The notes below the pieces were generated by a model. That model was given only the letters and a program-made list of their open reading frames with translations, searched no databases and was not told the origin of the DNA. Shown here one piece after another: positions 1-7,597 of a stretch of 7,834 nucleotides of DNA. How positions within the stretch are numbered: the first letter of the stretch is position 1; each line of letters starts with the position of its first letter. Source of the stretch: Muribaculaceae bacterium. Its GTDB lineage: Bacteria; Pseudomonadota; Alphaproteobacteria; Rs-D84. The DNA lies in assembly GCA_023665245.1 (NCBI GenBank), contig JAMPEH010000095.1:1-7834 (forward strand). Reading direction: 5' to 3'. Made by a program: the position numbers and the translations under genes.

Positions 1-3000
1 CAGCTGGGCCCAGGCCTCCGCGCTCACGGGAATGGGGTCGCCGGTGATGTCCACGTCGTCACCGATGGACTCGTCGGGGCTGTTGTCGATGACGTGGAGG
101 TAGACCTCGTAGCCCACGGGGTCAGGATCGTCCCGGTAGGTGATGGTGATGGTGATGTTCTTGGCCACCATGGGGAGGCTGATCTGGTGGGGGTTGATCT
201 GGTTGAAGGGGACGCTGGCGCCGGTGGCGTCGGTGACGGTGAGGCTGGCCACCGAGCTGGCGGCATCCCACCAGTAGTCCACGGTGACGGTCTCACGGTC
301 GGCGGCGGCCTGGACGGAGACGGGGTCCTGTCCGGCGTGGATGGGGCCCTCGGTGCCGGAATAGGGAGAGGATATCTGGGCCTCGTTCACCGGGCCGGTG
401 GGGTTGGCGTTATAGACGCCGTTGACCACCAGGGTGGCGTTGTAGCGGTCCAGGTCGTCCCGGATGAACTTGACATAGACGGTCACGTTGTCGGCGGGCA
501 TGATGAAGCCGGTGCTCTGGCTCTCGATGGGCCCAAGGGCCAGGCCGGGGGTGAGGCCGTACTTCTGGGGCACGACCTTGATGTACTCGATGCGGTAGCC
601 CGTATGGACCACCACGGAGAGGTCCACCCACTCGCCGGGCACGGCCTCCCGCCAGCGCTTTTGGATGGCGGCGACGGTGGCATACTGGGAGAAGTAGGCG
701 TCGTTCTCGCTGGGGATGTTCTGGGGACTGCTGTACGCCTCGTCATTGACCACGATCTGGGCGGTATAGCGGGGGGTATCGGGGTCGTCGGGGTCGGGGA
801 GCTTTTCATAACGCACATAGACCGTGCCTCCCACGGAAGGTACGGTAAGGGTGAACTGCTGCTTGTTGTTGGCCTTCCAGCCGCCGACGCCGTCGGAGAC
901 CATGGAGAGCCAGTCGTAAGTAAGGGCCTTGCCGTTGGAGTCGGTGACGGTGAGGGCGGAGACATAGTAGCCGGTGGCGGGAGAGAGGGTGACGGTGAGG
1001 GTCTTGTTCTCCTCCGCCCAGAGGAAGTCGCTGCCGTGGGCGTCCACGGAGATGGAATTGGCGGGGGCGGCGTCATTTTCGCTCATAGTGGCGCTGCCGC
1101 TGCCCACAGGACCGGCGACCACCAGACGCATGACCCGGTCGTTGGCGTCGGGCGGGTCGGTCTGGGTCTTGAAGGTCACGTAGACGTCCGCGTTGTCCTC
1201 CGGCATGGCGAAGGAAGCGCTGCCGCCGCCGGTGACCAGCGTGATGGGCAGCATGAGCTGCTCGCCGGTGGAGTGGCTGACGGCGTAGGCCGCGGAGACC
1301 AGGCGGTCGGCGCTGTGGGTCACGTCCTTCAGGGTGACGGTCTGGCCCGCGCGCAGGCCGGTGAGGCTCGCGCCGGTGGCGGTGACGGTGTTTGTGCCGT
1401 CGGTGAGCGCGGCGGTGTTGTCGACGTCGCCACCCGTGATGTGGAGGGTGGCAACGTAGTCGGACCTGGGCGGGTCGGGCTCGTTGGGATCGCCGTCACG
1501 GTAGAAGGTGACGGTGACCTTGGTGGACATGGGGGGCATGGTGAAGGCGATGGCCTGGCCGCCGTCCACACCGGGGACGAAGCGCCAGTCCAGGGTCCGG
1601 CCCCAGCTGTCGGTGACCTTGATGGAGCTGCGGCTCACGTGGAAGCCGGTGGTGGGATGGATGTCCACGATGACCTCGTCCCGGTCGTAGGCGGCGTAGG
1701 AGATGGTCTTGGAGTTGTTGCCCACCACGGGGGTATTGTCCAGGGGACGGCCGTCGGCGGAGCGGAACGCGGCGTAGTTATCGGGGGTGAAGCTGGGGTC
1801 CAGCACCTCCAGGGTGAGGTCGTACTGGACCTGGTCGGGCCACTTCTTCTCGAACCAGACGTTGACGTTCACGTCAGCCGCAGGCATGACGAAACGCCCG
1901 GACTGGCGGCCAAAGCTCCCGGAGAGGGTGGCGGTGGCGCCGGTGGCGGGGTCGACGGTGATGACACGGATATAGTAGCCGTCCTTGGCGTAGAGGTCCA
2001 GGTCGATGACCTTGCCGGGCTCGGTGAGCAGGGAGAACTTGGCGTTGTCGGGGTAGCTGTCCAGACTGCCGTAGGGGACGCCGTCGATCTGGTAGAAGGT
2101 GCCCTCGCCCACGTCCTTCACGTCCACCCCGGCGGGGGGACGGAGGATGAGGTTGGCGGTATATTTGTGGGGCTCGTCGGACTTGATGATGCTGGCGACC
2201 ACCGTTACGTCCTCGCTGGGCATGGTGAAGGTGGCGCGGCCGCTGACGACGCCGCCGGCGCCGGTGGCAGCGGCGTCATAGCTGGGGTAGATGCGCCGCA
2301 GGGGAAGGCCCGCGGGGGTAACGACGATGTAGTCCATGATGAAGCCGGGCTGGAGCTGGTACTCGATGTTGACCGTGTCGCCGCCCTGGGGGTAGAGGAC
2401 GTCCATCTGGGACGGGTAGTAGGCGCCCAGCTTGGTGCGGTCGGCCTCGGCGGAGGGGGTGGTAATGGTGGAGTTGGTGGCGCTGGTATAGGAGCCGCGG
2501 ACCCAGTTATCCACCACCACCGAGCCGGTGGCGGGGTCGTTTACGTTGTCCCGGTCGCGGACGATGAGGTTGACCATGTGCTCCGGGTTGACGGGTATGG
2601 GCAGGTCACGGTAGTTGACCACGAACTCGGCGTCCTCGCTGGGCATGAAGAACACGGCGGTGAAGGTGGTCTCCCCGTGGCCGTCATTTTTGCCGGAGGT
2701 GATGCGCACGACGTTATCGGTACGCGTATCGAGGGGGTCGGTCACGATGGGGAGGGTCCAGACGGAGTGACTGCTGGCGACGACCACGCTCTGGACGTAC
2801 CAGGTGTCAGCGGCCTTGAAGGTGACGGTGACCCGCTCGTTGGCCTTGGCCGCGCCGGTACCGTTGGAGTTCAAGGGGTCGGGGATACGCTCCGGGTTGA
2901 CGGTGTTGGTGGGGGTGTAGATACCGGTGGCGGGCAGGAAGCCGCGGATGGTATCCGAGCCCACGCCGGTGATGATGTTGGGGTTGGTGATGGTGGCGGC

Positions 3001-3489
3001 GGGGTTGGTGGGATCGGGCTTGGTGACCGGGAGGCTCTTGCCGTTCTCGGTCCGGTAGGCGCTCAGGAAGTAGGTGGGCGTTTTGCCCTTTTTGAATTCC
3101 ACCGTGACGCCCGCGCTGGCGGGAGGCATGATGAAGCGGATGGCGTCGTTCCCGCTGCCGTTCTTGCCCTGCCAGATGATCTCCACGCCGAGGGAGTCGG
3201 GGCCGACGTTGATGGAGGAGACATAGTAGTTTTCATTGGGGTTGGTGAGGTTTTCCACGGCGTGGTACTCCACCTCCACCACCTGGCCGGCCTCGACGTA
3301 GTCATAGGCGGTGAGGCCGTTTCCGGTGGCAAGGCCGACGGGGCCGAGGACGGGGGTGGAGGGGGCGCTGCTATCGTCCAGCACAAACGCCTTGGCCCAG
3401 TTGTTGGCGTAGGGCGAGGCGGTATTGTCCTCGTCCTTCACGATGAGGGTGAGGCGGGTGCCGGGGTTGACCGGGGGGATGCCCCGGCG
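1..3489 (-). repeat. Repeat array 3: nine InlB-B-like units and the start of a tenth
   Basis: Terminal motifs fall at Met1467, 1628, 1769, 1881, 1997, 2108, Val2229, Met2343 and Met2453. Spacing settles to 110-121 residues from 1769 onward. The consensus is Phe-x-Met-Pro-x-x-x-(D/N)-Val-x-Val-x-Val-x-(Phe/Tyr), with the aromatic 11 residues after the Met. Two copies deviate: at 2229 Met is Val (LTVPSVGGTVYVRY), and at 2453 the order is Pro-Met (LPMVAKNITITITY). Most units are joined by Asp/Pro-rich linkers such as DGDPNEPDPP, LPDPDDPDTP and DDPDPVG, followed by a first strand of the type YxAxLxV. A further unit begins (YEVYLHVIDNS) and leaves the window. Units opening near 1346 and 1638 share a PVNP start and a Leu-Ile-Val-(K/R)-Asp-x-Asp-Asn element, and so look like closer relatives. 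Confidence 0.8.
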
Positions 3490-6400
3490 GAAGGTGACGG
3501 TGACCAGCAGGTCCTCGTCGGGCATGGTGGTCTGGAGCTGGACAGGGACCTTGGCCGTCGCGCCGTCGGAGGCGTAGGTGCCCCAGCCGTTGTTGTAGCC
3601 GTTGCCGTCCACGGTGAAGGTATAGGTCCCGGAGGCGCCGGTGGCGGTGACGGAATGGATATAGTAGCCGGGCGCGACCTGGATCACGCCGTTGAGGACG
3701 GTGCCCTCGGCCACATTTTGCTTCTGGTTACTGCCGTTGATGGTGTCCCAGCGGGCGGTATTGCGCCAGTCGATGCTGTCGCCGGGGTAGGTCTCGCCCC
3801 GGATGGTGGCGGTATTGAGCTCCACCTCCTCCGGCTCGTAGGTCACCACCAGCTTGATCTTCTTGATTCGGGTCGGGTCGCTGTTCGAGGCCAGGATACG
3901 GTAAATGACCCCGTCCGCCGGGTTCGGGGCGGCAACCGGGGTGACGGTGATACTGCCGCCGTCGCTCTCGTCCAGGGCGGTGACGGTGACGGTATAGCCC
4001 TCGGCGGTCTTGACCAGGGCGCTGATATAGCTGCCGTCCAGGATGCTCGTGATGGAGCCCTTGTAGCTCTTCAGGGAGAGGTTGGTGCGGTTGTTGCGCT
4101 CCACGAGGGTGGGGGCGGTGCCGCCGGAGTTGGCCTGGTAGGCCTCGATGGAGGTGACGTTATCCACCTTGCCGTCGGCGCCGTTGATCTCGAAGTCCAG
4201 GTCGATCAGGGCCCGCGGGCGGTAGGTCACACGGACCACGCAGTCCTGGCTGGGCATGGTGAAGGAGTAGACATTGCGGAAGCCGGTGAGGGCGGTGTCG
4301 GAGGTGACGTTGAGGCTTTGGATCAGCTGGCCGGTGGTGGCGGAGTAGATCCCGATGCTCGTCTCGATGTACTGGGAGTCGGCCTCCAGGGCCACCCAGA
4401 CCGTCCGGCCGTCGCGGGTGGATATTTCCGCCTTGCCGTTGCCGCTGCGGCTCTGCCAATTCTGGCTGGAGACAGTGGTGGCGGCGTCGGTATCGGAGAG
4501 GATGGGGACGGTGACCACGTTCGTGGCGTTGGCGAGAGACTTGGGCGTGTCGGTAAAGCCGGTGGCGGTGGCCAGCGTATCCAGGTAGCCCTCGTAGGCG
4601 GTCATATACTGCTCGTAGCTGTTGGCGTAGACACTGCGGTAGCCCACACCCTCGTAGGTGCGCACGCCGGTGGCGCTGTCGAGCTGGATGCCGCGAGGCC
4701 ATTCGGGCGCTTCGGGGGGCACGGCGCTGGCATAGCCCTTGTTCTTTTCCGCCTCCCAGCGCTGGAGCGCCTTCTGGTAGCGGTTATTGAGGTCCCGGTA
4801 CTTGAGCTCGTTGCGGCGGGTCTGCTCCTGGGCCTGGAGGAGCTCCAGGATATAGGCCTGCACCTGGGCGGGCGTGAGCTCAAAGTAGCGGTACGCCTCG
4901 GCGGGCGGGGTATCGGCGGTGTAGACCGACTTGACGTAGCTGGCGGTGAGGGCCGGGTCCTTGAGGATGCGCTCGCGCAGCTCCCAGAGGACGTTGGCAA
5001 GGCCGAGCTCGTCGGTGGCGGTGGAGTAGTAGAGCTGGTTATCGCCGTAGAGCTCCCCCTGGGTATTGCGGCGGAAGCCATTCACTGAGCCGGCGATGGA
5101 AAGGGTGGAATAATTGATGTCCTTGAGTCCCTGGGCCAGAGCGGAGGGATCGGTGGCGGAATAGAGCTGGCTCATGATGGCGCGGGCGCCGGCCACCAGG
5201 TCGGCCGTTTCGGTCCACGAACGGGTGCCGGTATAGCCGGGGTCGCCGCCCAGGCTATTGGACATGGCGGCGGCGGACTTGGGTACCCAGGTGATGTGGG
5301 TCTCAGGCTTGTTATCCGTCTTTACGGCGCTGTGGTCATGGGGGTCCACCTTATCGTTCTCGTAGACCCGGCCGCTGTAGGCGGCGGAGCGGACGTTATC
5401 GTCATCGTAGCTGCTGTAGACCAGCTGGGCGAGGTTTGTATCCAGCACTGTGGCGCCGGTGGCGTGGTAGACCTCCAGCTTGGCGGTGTGGGTCTCGGCG
5501 AGCTCGTAGGTGACCTCCACGTCCACGTTGGCGTCGGGCATGGTGAAGCGCACCGAGCCGCCATAGGGCAGGGTGACCACGCCGCCCGTGGCCTGCTTGG
5601 CGCCGGTGCCGGAGACGGTGAGCCCCTGGTCGACCCACTTCTCGTCGGCGAAGTTGAAGATATGGACCTTGGCGATATAGTCGGCGTGGGTATTTACCTC
5701 CACCACGACGGTCTTGTCCTTGGGGACCTCGCCGGCGGGGGTCTCGGAGGCGTGGACGATGCCGCTGCCGGAACGGTGCAGACCGGCGTGGGACTGGGTG
5801 TCGCCCCAGCTGTTGGTGACAAGGTTCCAGACGAGGCCCTTATCGGGGTCCACATCCTCATAGGTGATGGTGGTGTCGTTCCCCTCCACGCGGGGGGCGA
5901 GCTGGGTGGTCCCCTCGGCCAGGGGCAGCTCGGAGAGGAAGACGGTGGGGTCACTGTCGGTGTCCTTCTCGAAGCGGACCCAGACCTCCACACTTCTGGC
6001 AGGCATGACGAAGCGGTAGTCCACCTGGTCGGCGACTACCTGATGCACGTGTACGGTAAGCACGCCGCCGTCATTGACCTCGTAGACGGTGACGGTGGCC
6101 TTATAGCCGGACTGGACGGAGAGGAGCGTCTGCATCCCGGTGCCCTCGTGGAGGCCGCTGATGTAGGCGTTGTCGGTGTCCACCGTTATGGGGACCAGGG
6201 AGGGGTCCTCGGTAATGCCGAGCTGGGCATGGTTCCGGCTATCGCCGCCGTTGATGATGCGCAGGGTGGCGCGGTAGGTGGTGTCGTTGCGTATCTTCTC
6301 GCCGGTGAAGATGTTCAGGTCGCCGGTGAAGCGGGTGAGGAGCTTGATGTCGTGGCCGGGGTTACGGGTGGTGGTCTTTTCCCAGGCGGCGTAGGGCTCG

Positions 6401-7527
6401 GTGCCGTCCTCCCCGGCGCCGATGGAGAAGTGGGTGGCGTCCCGGATGAGGCGCAGGCACAGGCGCTTATTGGGGTCGTACTGCTTGAGCTTGAAGGGGA
6501 TGAGCAGGAGATACTGGGGCCCCTCCTCGCCGGACGCGGCGGCGGGGACAGCTTTCTCCAGCTTGACTGGGTTCCCATCTTCATCCTTGGGGAAGTATGT
6601 TTCGTCATAGGCAAGGAAGGTACCCTTGCCGTTGTCGTCGGACCAGGTGGCGTCGCCGGTCTCGCCGCGCCTGACCAGGTTTTTCGTATCCGCCAGCAGC
6701 TTGACAGTGTCCAATTCCAGGGAGATGTAGGTCATGCGCCAGTTGTCCCGGTCGAGCGTGCTGCCTTCGGGGAGGGTGGCCGTGCGGATGTCCTCCAGGG
6801 ACGGCTCCGTCATGGGCTCACGGGTGACCTCGTCGGTGACGCCGGGGAGGAAGGGGCGAGCGGCGTCGGTGGCGTCGGCAATGGGGAGGTCGGTCTCCGC
6901 ATGGCGAATGCTGTAGAGGCTGTTCCACTGGGTGTTTTCCGGGTAAGCGCCGTTATTGATATTGGCCGCGGTGATGGTGGCGGCGAAGTCGCCACTGCCG
7001 TTAACGTAGGGCTCGATATAGCGGTCGTTATAGTAGAAGCCAAGCTCCAGGCTGGACAGGCCCTCCTGCCCCTCCATCAGCTTGAGGACCTGGAGGCGGT
7101 CCACCCCCACGCCCACCCAGAAGATGGTGCCGTCCGCTGACCAGTTGGAGGAGGTATAGCCCTTCCAGCCGTTCGCAGGGTTACCGTCGAGGTTGGTCAC
7201 GGCGCTCTGGTCATAGGCGCCGGGGGCGTTGAGGACACCGGGCTTCGGGTCGTTATCGTTCAGGGGGCGAGGGCGATAGTTCACGTTGTCGCCCAGGAAG
7301 TCCACGTAGAGGTTGGGCCGGCCGTCATCGGGGTCATAGTAGTTCACGCCGGTGCCTACGTCAACGGTGGGGCCGCTGCTGCCGCCGGAGTCGCCGCCGG
7401 AGTCATCCAGGGCGACAGGCTCCGACCCCGCAGCTTGCGCTGTGGGGAGGAGGGGCGTGATGAGCGAGCTCATCATGATGAGACTCAAGGCCAGAGCCAG
7501 GAGCTTTTTCAGCTTTTGCTTCAGCAT
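1..7527 (-). CDS. Giant secreted repeat protein with divergent InlB-B-type repeats (C-terminus beyond window)
   Basis: One open frame of 2509 codons runs from the ATG at 7527 to the left edge without a stop, so the C-terminus is missing. The start is chosen because an AAGGAAG ribosome binding site lies 7 bases upstream and the first 32 residues form a textbook signal peptide. Order of parts: signal peptide 1-32; Gly/Ser/Asp spacer 34-53; unrecognised N-terminal region about 55-417; two repeats 418-675; a third repeat interrupted by a helix-rich segment about 730-1000; then repeats to the window edge. Repeats end in Phe-x-Met-Pro, an alternating Val/Thr strand and Tyr or Phe, as in the divergent InlB B-repeat family (Flg_new_2-like) of Firmicute surface proteins. 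I see only two cysteines (357, 1096), as is usual for exported Gram-positive proteins. No catalytic motif, sortase signal or SLH domain is visible in the part present. A role as adhesin or S-layer-associated stalk is inference. Confidence 0.93.
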   Translation of the reverse strand, partial: MLKQKLKKLLALALSLIMMSSLITPLLPTAQAAGSEPVALDDSGGDSGGSSGPTVDVGTGVNYYDPDDGRPNLYVDFLGDNVNYRPRPLNDNDPKPGVLNAPGAYDQSAVTNLDGNPANGWKGYTSSNWSADGTIFWVGVGVDRLQVLKLMEGQEGLSSLELGFYYNDRYIEPYVNGSGDFAATITAANINNGAYPENTQWNSLYSIRHAETDLPIADATDAARPFLPGVTDEVTREPMTEPSLEDIRTATLPEGSTLDRDNWRMTYISLELDTVKLLADTKNLVRRGETGDATWSDDNGKGTFLAYDETYFPKDEDGNPVKLEKAVPAAASGEEGPQYLLLIPFKLKQYDPNKRLCLRLIRDATHFSIGAGEDGTEPYAAWEKTTTRNPGHDIKLLTRFTGDLNIFTGEKIRNDTTYRATLRIINGGDSRNHAQLGITEDPSLVPITVDTDNAYISGLHEGTGMQTLLSVQSGYKATVTVYEVNDGGVLTVHVHQVVADQVDYRFVMPARSVEVWVRFEKDTDSDPTVFLSELPLAEGTTQLAPRVEGNDTTITYEDVDPDKGLVWNLVTNSWGDTQSHAGLHRSGSGIVHASETPAGEVPKDKTVVVEVNTHADYIAKVHIFNFADEKWVDQGLTVSGTGAKQATGGVVTLPYGGSVRFTMPDANVDVEVTYELAETHTAKLEVYHATGATVLDTNLAQLVYSSYDDDNVRSAAYSGRVYENDKVDPHDHSAVKTDNKPETHITWVPKSAAAMSNSLGGDPGYTGTRSWTETADLVAGARAIMSQLYSATDPSALAQGLKDINYSTLSIAGSVNGFRRNTQGELYGDNQLYYSTATDELGLANVLWELRERILKDPALTASYVKSVYTADTPPAEAYRYFELTPAQVQAYILELLQAQEQTRRNELKYRDLNNRYQKALQRWEAEKNKGYASAVPPEAPEWPRGIQLDSATGVRTYEGVGYRSVYANSYEQYMTAYEGYLDTLATATGFTDTPKSLANATNVVTVPILSDTDAATTVSSQNWQSRSGNGKAEISTRDGRTVWVALEADSQYIETSIGIYSATTGQLIQSLNVTSDTALTGFRNVYSFTMPSQDCVVRVTYRPRALIDLDFEINGADGKVDNVTSIEAYQANSGGTAPTLVERNNRTNLSLKSYKGSITSILDGSYISALVKTAEGYTVTVTALDESDGGSITVTPVAAPNPADGVIYRILASNSDPTRIKKIKLVVTYEPEEVELNTATIRGETYPGDSIDWRNTARWDTINGSNQKQNVAEGTVLNGVIQVAPGYYIHSVTATGASGTYTFTVDGNGYNNGWGTYASDGATAKVPVQLQTTMPDEDLLVTVTFRRGIPPVNPGTRLTLIVKDEDNTASPYANNWAKAFVLDDSSAPSTPVLGPVGLATGNGLTAYDYVEAGQVVEVEYHAVENLTNPNENYYVSSINVGPDSLGVEIIWQGKNGSGNDAIRFIMPPASAGVTVEFKKGKTPTYFLSAYRTENGKSLPVTKPDPTNPAATITNPNIITGVGSDTIRGFLPATGIYTPTNTVNPERIPDPLNSNGTGAAKANERVTVTFKAADTWYVQSVVVASSHSVWTLPIVTDPLDTRTDNVVRITSGKNDGHGETTFTAVFFMPSEDAEFVVNYRDLPIPVNPEHMVNLIVRDRDNVNDPATGSVVVDNWVRGSYTSATNSTITTPSAEADRTKLGAYYPSQMDVLYPQGGDTVNIEYQLQPGFIMDYIVVTPAGLPLRRIYPSYDAAATGAGGVVSGRATFTMPSEDVTVVASIIKSDEPHKYTANLILRPPAGVDVKDVGEGTFYQIDGVPYGSLDSYPDNAKFSLLTEPGKVIDLDLYAKDGYYIRVITVDPATGATATLSGSFGRQSGRFVMPAADVNVNVWFEKKWPDQVQYDLTLEVLDPSFTPDNYAAFRSADGRPLDNTPVVGNNSKTISYAAYDRDEVIVDIHPTTGFHVSRSSIKVTDSWGRTLDWRFVPGVDGGQAIAFTMPPMSTKVTVTFYRDGDPNEPDPPRSDYVATLHITGGDVDNTAALTDGTNTVTATGASLTGLRAGQTVTLKDVTHSADRLVSAAYAVSHSTGEQLMLPITLVTGGGSASFAMPEDNADVYVTFKTQTDPPDANDRVMRLVVAGPVGSGSATMSENDAAPANSISVDAHGSDFLWAEENKTLTVTLSPATGYYVSALTVTDSNGKALTYDWLSMVSDGVGGWKANNKQQFTLTVPSVGGTVYVRYEKLPDPDDPDTPRYTAQIVVNDEAYSSPQNIPSENDAYFSQYATVAAIQKRWREAVPGEWVDLSVVVHTGYRIEYIKVVPQKYGLTPGLALGPIESQSTGFIMPADNVTVYVKFIRDDLDRYNATLVVNGVYNANPTGPVNEAQISSPYSGTEGPIHAGQDPVSVQAAADRETVTVDYWWDAASSVASLTVTDATGASVPFNQINPHQISLPMVAKNITITITYRDDPDPVGYEVYLHVIDNSPDESIGDDVDITGDPIPVSAEAWAQL
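3490..4527 (-). repeat. Repeat array 2: end of interrupted unit, one degenerate unit, one clear unit
   Basis: The interrupted unit closes at Met1091 (SFTMPSQDCVVRVTY), which carries Cys1096, one of only two cysteines seen. The next clear motif is Met1335 (TTMPDEDLLVTVTF), 244 residues on, which is two repeat lengths. The unit between has the Gly-Tyr element (AEGYTVTVTAL) and the terminal strand (IKKIKLVVTYEPEE, Tyr1230), but its Met-Pro is replaced by a longer loop (YRILASNSDPTR). I read this as a degenerate copy. The last unit has APGYYIHSVTA before its terminal motif. Confidence 0.7.
4528..5340 (-). other. Helix-rich insert with probable coiled coil (residues about 730-1000)
   Basis: Composition changes here from Val/Thr/Gly-rich strands to Ala, Leu, Gln, Glu, Lys and Arg. 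Helical stretches include TADLVAGARAIMSQLYS and LGLANVLWELRERIL. A charged segment from about 885 to 930 contains VQAYILELLQAQEQTRRNEL followed by RYQKALQRWEAEKNK, which looks like a coiled coil. Tyr-rich pieces follow (YEQYMTAYEGYL). The flanks are the two halves of one InlB-B-like unit: it opens near 678 and its Met-Pro motif is at 1091. The segment therefore appears inserted within a repeat. I do not recognise the family; boundaries are approximate. Confidence 0.6.
5341..6276 (-). repeat. Repeat array 1: two InlB-B-like units and the start of a third
   Basis: Unit 1 opens near residue 418 (YRATLRI), has the mid-unit Gly-Tyr element (SGYKATVTV) and ends at Met508 in RFVMPARSVEVWVRF. Unit 2 ends at Met663 in RFTMPDANVDVEVTY, with the aromatic 11 residues after the Met. 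A third unit opens near 678 (TAKLEVYHATGA) but does not reach its Met-Pro motif before the helix-rich segment begins. The repeats are visible at protein level; I see no close DNA-level duplication. Confidence 0.75.
6268..7365 (-). other. Unrecognised N-terminal region of the giant protein (residues about 55-420)
   Basis: This part lacks the Met-Pro repeat signature. It contains several strongly hydrophobic, strand-like stretches: around residue 137 (WVGVGVDRL), 157-175 (LSSLELGFYYND then YIEPYV), 263-272 (WRMTYISLEL) and 338-361 (QYLLLIPFKLK, later RLCLRLI). The pattern of alternating strands with aromatic residues and loops suggests a beta-sandwich domain, perhaps cohesin-like or Ig-like, but I cannot assign a family. 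It could be a ligand-binding head or simply a folded cap on the repeat stalk. Codon use is a little less GC-biased around residues 307-330 (near 6540-6610), though not enough to suggest transfer. Confidence 0.5.
7432..7527 (-). other. Sec signal peptide of the giant protein
   Basis: Residues 1-32 have a basic n-region (MLKQKLKK), a hydrophobic core of about 20 residues rich in Leu, Ala, Met and Ile, and an Ala-Gln-Ala cleavage motif followed by Ala, with cleavage most likely after residue 32. There is no lipobox cysteine, so signal peptidase I and not lipoprotein processing is expected. A spacer rich in Asp, Gly and Ser follows (about 34-53). Confidence 0.9.
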
Positions 7528-7597
7528 AGGCGCACTTCCTTCGCTTTTGGGGCTTGGATGGCAGTCGGGTCAGCCGGGACGTCCGGCGCGGTCGCGG
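7528..7597 (-). other. Intergenic gap with a small hairpin
   Basis: Seventy bases separate the SLH gene stop from the next ATG. A perfect 5-base-pair stem with a 5-base loop (GCCGG/CCGGC) lies at 7573-7587. No T-run follows it on the minus strand, so it is not a convincing intrinsic terminator. I see no clear -35/-10 promoter in the gap. This fits read-through from the SLH gene, with the giant gene as a downstream member of the same transcript, although a promoter inside the SLH gene cannot be excluded. Confidence 0.45.
7535..7542 (-). promoter_or_regulatory. Ribosome binding site of the giant protein gene
   Basis: GAAGGAAG on the minus strand, with 7 bases (7534-7528) between it and the ATG at 7527. 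This is a strong Shine-Dalgarno match at good spacing and fixes the start. Confidence 0.85.

Noticed and set aside
4160..5081. Minus-strand open frames at 4160-4702 and 4602-5081
   Set aside because: Out-of-frame shadows inside the giant gene, rich in Arg, His, Pro, Ser and Thr, with no family resemblance.
94..5088. Long plus-strand open frame (1664 codons)
   Set aside because: Mirror frame of the minus-strand gene; low-complexity Gly/Val/Asp-rich product without domain or signal peptide. The minus frame has a signal peptide, ribosome binding site and coherent repeats.
5296..7140. Plus-strand open frame (614 codons)
   Set aside because: Continuation of the same mirror frame, starting at a GTG, with the same low-complexity composition. 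It arises from codon bias.
1..7527. CRISPR-like or DNA-level tandem repeat array
   Set aside because: Recurring short strings such as ggtgacggtga come from repeated Val-Thr strands; I see no regular identical direct repeats with spacers.
7573..7587. Hairpin in the gap considered as an intrinsic terminator
   Set aside because: The stem is only 5 base pairs and no T-run follows on the minus strand.
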